DNA of 64,000 nt, from NCBI GenBank assembly GCA_016841185.1, contig JAENZQ010000001.1:198364-262363 (forward strand). The letters run 5' to 3'. This DNA is from Anaerovorax odorimutans. GTDB taxonomy: Bacteria; Bacillota; Clostridia; Peptostreptococcales; JAAYPU01. The number at the start of each line of letters is the position of its first letter. Position 1 is the first letter of the stretch. A model generated the notes under the pieces. It did not search any database. It had not been told where the DNA came from and saw only the letters and a list, made by a program, of their open reading frames with translations. The position numbers were made by a program, and so were the translations under genes. Of this stretch, positions 57,614 through 64,000 are shown piece after piece.

Positions 57614-58780
57614 TTATGGCCGTTCAAAAAGACCTGCAGCTCCCTGTCCGCCGCCGATACACATGGTTACGATACCATATTTTCTCTTTGCATCTTTCAT
57701 TGCATGAGCTAATTTTACCGCTAAAACAGTTCCGGTCGCACCCAACGGATGTCCGAGAGCAATGGCACCGCCATTAGGATTTACACGATCCATATCCAAT
57801 CCCAGTTCCTGAATACAAGCCAAGGATTGTGATGCAAAAGCTTCATTGAGTTCTATCATTTCGACATCATCCATTGAAATACCTGTTTTTTCCAGTAGTT
57901 TTCTAACTGCATAAATTGGTCCTAATCCCATTACATGGGGGTCCAGGCCTACTGAGGTAAAAGCTCTGGGGATCAGCATATATGGAAGTTTCAGCTCTTC
58001 CGCTTTTTCTCTGCTCATAATTAATACTGCTGCTGCACCATCATTTTGTGGACAGCTGTTTCCTGCTGTTACCTGACCATCTTTTCTGAATATAGGTCTT
58101 AGTTTTGCAAGCTGTTCCAGAGTCGTTTCTGCCCTTGGGCTTTCGTCCTGGCTGAAAACAATTTCTTTGCCTTTTGATTTATAAGTTACAGGAACGATCT
58201 GATCCACAAATTTATTATCCGCAATGGCTTTTAAAGCACGCTGATGGCTTTCATATGAAAATTTGTCCATATCTTCTCTTGTAATATTTTTATATCGATC
58301 CAAAACATTTTCAGCTGTATCCCCCATGGGAGGATCCCCCACCTTTGGAGGTGACATTCTGACATAGGTGAATTCAGGAGGCATATATGAATAAGGTCTT
58401 TTTGTCTTTTCTACAAACCATGGATTGGTAGATTCTGCCTCCACACCACCTGCAATATAGACATCACCCATACCGCTTTGAATCATTGCAGTCGCAATAC
58501 GAATGGTTTCCAAACCGGATGCACATTGTCTGTCAACAGTTGCTCCCGGAATTTCCATAGGTAGACCTGCTTCCAGCAGACCTATTCTTGCCACGTCTCC
58601 CGGCATGCCTTCTGCATTACCAAAATATACATCATCGATTAACTGAGGATCAATGCCGCTTCTTTCTACGGCTTCTTTAATAACAATACCTGCAAGTTCA
58701 TAGTCTTTAAATTTAGATAGGCTACCGCCATATTTAGCAACAGGTGTTCTAACTGCCGTTACAATTACTGCTTCTCTCAT
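57614..58780 (-). CDS. Thiolase (acetyl-CoA C-acyltransferase)
   Basis: 388 residues. Nucleophile Cys in TVDRQCASGLE (about 88), GGAIALGHPLGATG with the catalytic His, and the second Cys in MCIGGGQGAAG. The VDRQCASGLE box is nearer to degradative 3-ketoacyl-CoA thiolases than to the VCGSGLK-type biosynthetic acetoacetyl-CoA thiolases. It would cleave a 3-oxoacyl-CoA made by the CoA-transferase encoded just upstream. In the classical lysine route it would split acetoacetyl-CoA. ATG 58780. Confidence 0.92.
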   Translation of the reverse strand: MREAVIVTAVRTPVAKYGGSLSKFKDYELAGIVIKEAVERSGIDPQLIDDVYFGNAEGMPGDVARIGLLEAGLPMEIPGATVDRQCASGLETIRIATAMIQSGMGDVYIAGGVEAESTNPWFVEKTKRPYSYMPPEFTYVRMSPPKVGDPPMGDTAENVLDRYKNITREDMDKFSYESHQRALKAIADNKFVDQIVPVTYKSKGKEIVFSQDESPRAETTLEQLAKLRPIFRKDGQVTAGNSCPQNDGAAAVLIMSREKAEELKLPYMLIPRAFTSVGLDPHVMGLGPIYAVRKLLEKTGISMDDVEMIELNEAFASQSLACIQELGLDMDRVNPNGGAIALGHPLGATGTVLAVKLAHAMKDAKRKYGIVTMCIGGGQGAAGLFERP

Positions 58781-58798
58781 TTGCTAACCACTCCATTT

Positions 58799-59467
58799 CT
58801 ATTCATAAGATATAACTTTAACAGGTTCATCAACAATCAGGTCTGCGCCTGTTTTTTCTTTGACTTCTTCAACAGTCGTTGTATCAAATATTTCTTTTAG
58901 AACCAAACCTCTCTCTTCAACACCAATAACAGCCAGATCAGTGATAATCATTGAAACACACCGGGGTGCAGTTAAAGGAAGGCTGCATTCTTTTTTTATT
59001 TTGGGATTTCCCTTTTTATCCGTATGGGTCATAATGATAATAACATTCTTTGTTTTCTTTGCCAGGTCCATGGCCCCACCCATACCGGGGACAATAGCAC
59101 CGGGAACAATCCAGTTGGCTAAATCCCCTTTCTCAGATACTTCCAGTCCTCCCATAATGGTAATATCCAATTTTCCGCTTCTGACAATTGCAAATGAATT
59201 TGCACTATCAAAATAGGATGCACCTGGTACTGCTGTAATCGGCACACACCCTGCATCAACAAGATTTTCATCTTCTTTGCCTTTTTCAGGTGGCGGACCT
59301 GCACCCAGTACACCATTTTCTGCATGGAAAAAGACTGTCTTTTCCTCTGGAATATATTGAATTGCCTTTTGGGGAATTCCAAATCCTAAATTGACAATAT
59401 CCCCGTTCTTAATTTCTTCTGCGGCTCTTTTAGCCATTTTTTCTTTTATTGCCATCCCCATTTCCAT
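58799..59467 (-). CDS. 3-oxoacid CoA-transferase, subunit B
   Basis: 222 residues with the catalytic Glu in FHAENGVLG and the later PGAIVPGMGGAMDL and APRCVSMIITDLAV. Related to AtoA/ScoB/PcaJ. It forms a heteromer with subunit A, whose gene overlaps it by 22 bases; GGAGGAGGT inside the end of subunit A is the ribosome site. ATG 59467 or 59461. It would move CoA from acetyl-CoA or another donor to a 3-oxo acid, or to acetoacetate in the classical route. Confidence 0.92.
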   Translation of the reverse strand: MEMGMAIKEKMAKRAAEEIKNGDIVNLGFGIPQKAIQYIPEEKTVFFHAENGVLGAGPPPEKGKEDENLVDAGCVPITAVPGASYFDSANSFAIVRSGKLDITIMGGLEVSEKGDLANWIVPGAIVPGMGGAMDLAKKTKNVIIIMTHTDKKGNPKIKKECSLPLTAPRCVSMIITDLAVIGVEERGLVLKEIFDTTTVEEVKEKTGADLIVDEPVKVISYE

Positions 59468-60138
59468 TTACCTCCTCCATGAACAATAATATCTACGAAT
59501 GCTCCGGGTGTTATAACATCTTCCGGATCGATAGCGCCTACAGGTACGATTTCTTCCGCATCAACAATCGTAATATCCGCAGCCATTGCCATTAAAGGAT
59601 TAAGTCCTCTTGCAGTTTTGTCATATACCAGATTGCCGAAGGCATCCGCTTTTTTGGCATAGCAAATGGCTATATCTGCTCTCAAAGCAGTTTCAAGTAA
59701 ATATGTGGTACCGCCTATTTCAATTTTTTGCTTGCCTTCTTCCACTAAAGTTCCTACTCCCACATCTGTCAGGATACCCCCAAGGCCTACGCCGCCTGCT
59801 CGAATTCTTTCTGCCAGTGTTCCCTGCGGACAGAATTCCACTTCAAGTTTACCTGCATTCATCAGCTGACCGGTAGTAGGTGTTGCTCCGATATGACTCG
59901 TAATAAGCTTCTTGGCCTGCTCATTTTGTATGATATGATCTGGCCCTACATCCGGATCACCGGCGTCGATAGAAATAATCGTCAAGTCTCTTACATTTTT
60001 TTTAATGATTTCATTGATCAGTGTACATGACGATCCAATTCCTCCAAAACCGGCAATCATGAGTGTCATACCGTCTTTGATGTATTCCATTGCTTCACTG
60101 ACGGTTTTGATTTTTCCAAATTGATTTTCAACTTGCAT
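59446..60138 (-). CDS. 3-oxoacid CoA-transferase, subunit A
   Basis: 230 residues: MTLMIAGFGGIGSSCTLINEI, PTTGQLMNAGKLEVEFCPQGTLAERIRAGG and DAFGNLVYDKTARGLNP are AtoD/PcaI/ScoA landmarks. ATG 60138 is preferred because GGTGAG precedes it and the family starts here; the frame extends to 60177. Operon position between the aminomutase and subunit B. Confidence 0.92.
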   Translation of the reverse strand: MQVENQFGKIKTVSEAMEYIKDGMTLMIAGFGGIGSSCTLINEIIKKNVRDLTIISIDAGDPDVGPDHIIQNEQAKKLITSHIGATPTTGQLMNAGKLEVEFCPQGTLAERIRAGGVGLGGILTDVGVGTLVEEGKQKIEIGGTTYLLETALRADIAICYAKKADAFGNLVYDKTARGLNPLMAMAADITIVDAEEIVPVGAIDPEDVITPGAFVDIIVHGGGKWKWGWQ

Positions 60139-60229
60139 TTTCTCACCAACCTTACTTAGTATTATTTTTATTACCAAAAGATAGTTTTTAATCTTTCAGT
60201 TCTTTCTGACTGTCCTGAACTCTTTCAGA

Positions 60230-61459
60230 CTACTTGTGTCTTTTCTCTCTGGCAAGTTCTTTTGGTTCGAGACACAGCTTATCTGTTTCCAATAAACCGG
60301 CTACACCTTCAAATGCACCGGGCTCACTGAAATCATAGTCCTCATTATATTGGGGCTCTGCATAAGTAGTAATAACACCCTCATAATTTCTGAGCACAAC
60401 TTTTGTTGGAGACATTGAAATCAAATACTGAGGCATAACAGGCGTTTTTCCGCCGCCGCCGGGAGCATCCACTACATAAGTCGGTACTGCAAACCCGGAA
60501 GTATGTCCTCTCAGTCCCTCCATGATTTCTATCCCTTTTGCTACTTTTGTTCTAAAATGTTCTATGCCCATAGACATATCACATTGATAGATGTAATAAG
60601 GTCTGACTCTGTTCTTCACCAGATCATGGAGCAATTTTTTCATCACTTTAAGGTCATCGTTTACTTCTCTTAAAAGAACAGATTGATTTCCTAACGGAAC
60701 TCCGGCATCTGCAAGTTTTCTTAAAGCTTCCATGGCTTCTTCCGTCATTTCCTTTGAATGATTAAAATGAACATTCAACCATACAGGGTGGTACTTTTTA
60801 AGCATATTAACCAGATCGTCGGTAATTCTCTGAGGCATTACAACAGGCGTTCTTGATCCCAGCCGGACAATTTCTACATGTGGAATGGCTTTTAATTGTT
60901 TGATGATATATTCCAGTTTGTCATCGGACACGAGAAGACAATCTCCCCCTGATAATAGTACATCTCTTACCTGAGGTGTATTTCGGATGTACTCTATACA
61001 TTTTTCAATGGCATCCATTCCCTTTTCCTGGTCATTATGACCTGCAAATCTTCTTCTGGTACAATGCCTGCAGTACATGGAACATTGATCTGTTATGAGA
61101 AATAATACTCTGTCGGGATATCTATGTGTCAGCCCCGGAACAGGTGAGTCCGTATCTTCATGAAGGGGATCTTCCATGTCCAGTTTACTTGTATGAGATT
61201 CTTCTATTCTGGGCACTGCCTGTAATCTTACAGGACATTTCCGATCATCTTTATCCATAAGGGAAGCATAGTAAGGTGTAATTCCCATCCTGAATTTTTT
61301 TAAAACAACATTAATATCATTTTTTTCCTGCTCTGTTAGATTGATTACTTTGCTTAATTGTTCAACATTTGTAATTCTGTTTTTGACCTGCCAATTCCAG
61401 TCATTCCATTCATCCTCAGTAACATCCTTCCAAAGTTCAAACGATTTAAAATTCTGCAT
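60230..61459 (-). CDS. kamA: Lysine 2,3-aminomutase (radical SAM, PLP)
   Basis: 409 residues, very like the Clostridium subterminale enzyme. Radical SAM cysteines 126, 130, 133 (CSMYCRHC), PLP lysine 338 (GGGGKTP). Asp294 and Asp331 correspond to the residues that hold the lysine side-chain amino group; glutamate 2,3-aminomutases have other residues there, so lysine is the expected substrate. All four zinc cysteines of the known enzyme appear absent: Asp at the Cys268 position and no CxCxxC near 376-381. ATG 61459 with GGAGGG. First gene after the sigma-54 promoter. Confidence 0.93.
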   Translation of the reverse strand: MQNFKSFELWKDVTEDEWNDWNWQVKNRITNVEQLSKVINLTEQEKNDINVVLKKFRMGITPYYASLMDKDDRKCPVRLQAVPRIEESHTSKLDMEDPLHEDTDSPVPGLTHRYPDRVLFLITDQCSMYCRHCTRRRFAGHNDQEKGMDAIEKCIEYIRNTPQVRDVLLSGGDCLLVSDDKLEYIIKQLKAIPHVEIVRLGSRTPVVMPQRITDDLVNMLKKYHPVWLNVHFNHSKEMTEEAMEALRKLADAGVPLGNQSVLLREVNDDLKVMKKLLHDLVKNRVRPYYIYQCDMSMGIEHFRTKVAKGIEIMEGLRGHTSGFAVPTYVVDAPGGGGKTPVMPQYLISMSPTKVVLRNYEGVITTYAEPQYNEDYDFSEPGAFEGVAGLLETDKLCLEPKELAREKRHK

Positions 61460-61557
61460 ATTGTTTATATCCCTCCTTTATAACGATAATGGAATAGCCG
61501 AAAATCTAAGAAAATATGCTCTTGATCATCAGCAACTTATACTTGAATTATAATAAA

Positions 61558-61573
61558 AGCAATATATATGCCA
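61558..61573 (-). promoter_or_regulatory. Sigma-54 promoter of the kamA operon
   Basis: Minus strand TGGCATATATATTGCT: GG and GC at the exact -24/-12 spacing. Predicted start near 61547, leader about 88 bases. Compare the other such promoter at 5495-5510, also starting TGGCAT. Confidence 0.9.
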
Positions 61574-61576
61574 AAG

Positions 61577-61616
61577 AAAAACAAGGCTCCTGCATAAGTC
61601 TATTAGCCTTGTTTTT
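61577..61616. terminator. Terminator between the regulator and the kamA promoter
   Basis: Stem AAAAACAAGGCT/AGCCTTGTTTTT (12 bp) with a 16-base loop, only 3 bases upstream of the -24 element. It insulates the operon from read-through of the regulator gene. Confidence 0.9.
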
Positions 61617-61706
61617 CATATGGTTAAGTGAAATATTAAGATTATTTAGAAACTGAAACCGAACTCATTTTATCATTTTTTCTGTTTGAAGAGCACCGAT
61701 ATCGAA

Positions 61707-63761
61707 TCACTCTATACCGTATTTGTTCTTTTTGCGGATAAATTGAGTCTGACTGATACAAAGTGCCTTTGCAGCTTTTCTGGATGACTGATATTTCTTA
61801 TGAGCAAATTTTATGATTTCTTTTTCATAATTTTCGATCATTCTTTCCAAGTAAATCGGCGTATTGGTCTCCATATGATCCAACTCATCAGCCGCTAACT
61901 TATTAAACAGATTATTGTGAACTTCTCTCATAACATCAAATGTTTCGATACGTTCTTTCTTAGTATTGATTAACAATCTTTGTACCATATTTTCCAATTC
62001 CCGGATATTTCCCGGCCAGTCATATTCCTGAAGATATTGAAGAGCATCAAAAATAACGATTTTATTCATTCCGAATTTTTCATTGTACTTACTGGTAAAG
62101 CTTTCAACCAAAGCAGGGATTTCAGCTTTTCTTTCCCGCAGAGGCGGAACTCTGATGGGGAAAACATTCAACCGGTAGTAAAGGTCCTTTCTAAATTTCT
62201 TTTCTTCCATCATTTTTTCCAGATTCTTATTAGTTGCTGAAATAATTCTTACATTGGTTTTAACAGGTTTAGTACCGCCGATTTTATAGAACTCGCCGTC
62301 TTGAATGACTCTAAGTAATTTAGCCTGAAGATCCAACGGAAGTTCTCCTATCTCGTCCAGAAAAATAATACCATTATCGGCAGCCTCGAAATATCCCTTC
62401 TTGCCGGTAAGGTTGGCGCCTGTAAATGAACCTTTTTCATAACCGAAAAACTCGGATTCAAGAAGGGTTTCCGCAACAGAAGCACAATTGATCTTTACAA
62501 AGGGCTGCATTTTTCTATTGCTGTTTTTGTGAATAATGGATGCAATTTTTTCTTTACCTACACCCGTCTCTCCAATAATTAATACATTACAATCATATTT
62601 TGAAACGCTGAGAACTTCGTCCAATACGATAGACATGGCTCTGCTTTCGCAAACAAAATCATCAGTCATATTCTTTGTATCATGATAAATCTTATTTTTA
62701 TGAAAAGATATGGGATTTTTCCGAGAAGGATCATTTATAAAATTGTGAAGAGATCCCGCCATTTCCCTGATAATTTGAATGCTGAAATCATCATATGCTT
62801 CGACAAATCCGTCTGCACATTTTATTTCAACCTCCCGGGGAATAGCCTCCGTAACATAAAGCGCTATGCTATAATTATTGATAAGGTTTGAAAAATAAAC
62901 GGTTCCTTTCGGTTTTGTAGCAAGAACATTGATGGTCTCGGCTCCTGGAATATCGGCACAGTTTACACTGAGGTCCGCCAACTCTTTCAAGTTCATTTTT
63001 TCCAGGCATTCAACAGGCCTCAAGATATTCAGATACAGGATTTCATCAAAGGTCTCTAATAAAAGATCTTCTACTTCTTTCCCTTTGAAGATAAAATCCG
63101 TTTTATGATCAAGAACACAGGTGATCCTCGCTCCTTTTCCGGCAGCTTTTCGTATGGCCCGGCCATAAAGCAAACTGGTCATCATCCCGCTTCCCACCAC
63201 AAGGAAATTTTTTTTGTTTTTAGACAGTTTATTAACTGCAAATAATGATCCCGACTCATCAAAGGCAAAAAGAACCAGGTTCACCGGAACATCTTTAGGT
63301 TTTCGAACAATGGGGCAATTGTTGAAAATTATGGCATAGCCTTCTGCCTCTACTTGACCCAATGCAAAATCGATGCTGGTAATTCTGCTTATATACAAAG
63401 GAATCGTCGCTAAAGATGTATTACAGATAACTTCATCACCAATGGATAGGCCATTCTCATTGTGATACTTCTCTCCGATTTTTTCAATGGTACCAAAAAC
63501 GATCCCTCCGGTATCGGTAATAGGATTATGAAGCTTACCTCTTTTTATCACGATATCCATTATTCTTTCTTTGATCTTTTCCGGATCATTGCTGCATTCG
63601 ATACATATCTGTTTGAAATTAGTGGTCTCAATGTGAAGCCTTTTGATATTGATCAATAATTCATTATTATATATCTCTTTATTATTATTGAGACGCCAGG
63701 CTGAAATCGGTAAAACATTTACCGGTTCTAAAACCCTGTTGATTCCATAATTCAGAAACAA
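61707..63761 (-). CDS. Sigma-54 activator with a 3,5-diaminohexanoate-dehydrogenase-like sensor domain
   Basis: 684 residues. Residues 1 to about 340 resemble L-erythro-3,5-diaminohexanoate dehydrogenase (Kdd): YGINRVLEP, LHNPITDTGGIVFGTIEKIG, and a Rossmann-like strand FLVVGSGMMTSLLYGRA (186-202). Then the sigma-54 AAA+ domain (about 370-615), Walker A GETGVGKE (397-404), loop GSFTGA (444-449, Ser for the usual Ala) and a C-terminal Fis-type helix-turn-helix (RKAAKALCISQTQFIRKK). It most likely activates the kamA operon, sensing an intermediate of lysine breakdown or its redox cofactor. Start: ATG 63761 with GGGGTGATAG, as read. Confidence 0.88.
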   Translation of the reverse strand: MFLNYGINRVLEPVNVLPISAWRLNNNKEIYNNELLINIKRLHIETTNFKQICIECSNDPEKIKERIMDIVIKRGKLHNPITDTGGIVFGTIEKIGEKYHNENGLSIGDEVICNTSLATIPLYISRITSIDFALGQVEAEGYAIIFNNCPIVRKPKDVPVNLVLFAFDESGSLFAVNKLSKNKKNFLVVGSGMMTSLLYGRAIRKAAGKGARITCVLDHKTDFIFKGKEVEDLLLETFDEILYLNILRPVECLEKMNLKELADLSVNCADIPGAETINVLATKPKGTVYFSNLINNYSIALYVTEAIPREVEIKCADGFVEAYDDFSIQIIREMAGSLHNFINDPSRKNPISFHKNKIYHDTKNMTDDFVCESRAMSIVLDEVLSVSKYDCNVLIIGETGVGKEKIASIIHKNSNRKMQPFVKINCASVAETLLESEFFGYEKGSFTGANLTGKKGYFEAADNGIIFLDEIGELPLDLQAKLLRVIQDGEFYKIGGTKPVKTNVRIISATNKNLEKMMEEKKFRKDLYYRLNVFPIRVPPLRERKAEIPALVESFTSKYNEKFGMNKIVIFDALQYLQEYDWPGNIRELENMVQRLLINTKKERIETFDVMREVHNNLFNKLAADELDHMETNTPIYLERMIENYEKEIIKFAHKKYQSSRKAAKALCISQTQFIRKKNKYGIE

Positions 63762-63863
63762 TCTATCACCCCATTTATTAATACATCATCTAGTTAAGTA
63801 ATAGCTTTAAGATATATCAAGTATACAGTAACTTATTTCGATCCATTCATCACTATATTGAAA

Positions 63864-64000
63864 TCAATCCATATTTATTCTATATTCATTTTTTTTCCTG
63901 ACCATCTGAGTCTGGCTGATGCCTAAAGCCTCAGCGGCTCTTCGAGTTGTAACATTCTTTTTTATTGCATATTCGATCATTTCTTTCTCATAATAAGAAA
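63864..64000 (-). CDS. Second sigma-54 activator, C-terminal end (runs off right edge)
   Basis: Only the last 45 codons are in the window. They give EKEMIEYAIKK, then RRAAEALGISQTQMVRKKNEY and a stop at 63864-63866: a Fis-type helix-turn-helix very like that of the complete regulator next to it (ISQTQFIRKKNKYG). So two related activators stand in tandem, with 102 bases between them. Confidence 0.85.
   Translation of the reverse strand, partial: SYYEKEMIEYAIKKNVTTRRAAEALGISQTQMVRKKNEYRINMD

Noticed and set aside
60230-61459. Glutamate 2,3-aminomutase
   Set aside because: Both Asp residues that bind the lysine side chain are present, whereas the glutamate enzyme has other residues at these sites.

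Overview
The window looks like a low-G+C, Gram-positive anaerobe of the class Clostridia that ferments amino acids and is motile. This is inferred from gene content: a lysine 2,3-aminomutase operon with 3-oxoacid CoA-transferase and thiolase, a glutamate dehydrogenase, split glycine-decarboxylase-like subunits, sigma-54 enhancer-binding regulators, split transketolase, csaB/tagA wall genes, EndoA/EndoAI and an M-box-controlled mgtE. I cannot name the species. I saw no rRNA, tRNA or CRISPR array.

Layout. 1-7433: a sigma-54-controlled operon on the minus strand (SDR, gcvPA-like, gcvPB-like, AcoX-type kinase, second SDR running off the left edge), divergent from its probable regulator. 7798-10989: a MacB-type efflux system with a strong promoter and a dyad operator. 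11133-12460: a RAYT transposase gene with a 461-bp tandem duplication and REP-like hairpins. 12465-21089: a Tad/type IVb-like pilus cluster with two CpaE-like ATPases, a CpaF-like ATPase, two TadB/C-like proteins, several tiny pilin-like proteins and a SipW-type signal peptidase. 21452-25152: DUF3795 protein, ECF sigma factor, PrcB-like protein, split transketolase. 25257-30711: YitT, TagA, CsaB, DUF5693 (secondary wall polymer) and a secreted protein. 30857-33694: EndoA/EndoAI, Nnr, AcpS. 33865-35620: mgtE behind an M-box riboswitch, with a terminator and a possible leader peptide. 35802-46554: CheW and three chemoreceptors, interrupted by a DUF6506 gene and ilvD. 46948-55832: gdhA, addA, gpmI, a lipoprotein and cobO.

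56198-64000 is the most interesting part. Lysine 2,3-aminomutase, both CoA-transferase subunits, a thiolase and a class III aminotransferase form one operon behind a near-ideal -24/-12 promoter. The adjacent sigma-54 activator carries, as its sensor, a domain that resembles 3,5-diaminohexanoate dehydrogenase (Kdd), an enzyme of lysine fermentation. The gene set fits a short route lysine -> beta-lysine -> 3-oxo-6-aminohexanoate -> its CoA ester -> acetyl-CoA + 4-aminobutyryl-CoA. It could instead be part of the classical pathway, with the remaining genes beyond the right edge.

Intergenic regions are unusually rich in mosaic repeats: short AT-rich tandem runs followed by hairpins whose stem sequence differs between copies, plus GGGACA-type hairpins. 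One repeat forms the 3' end of addA.
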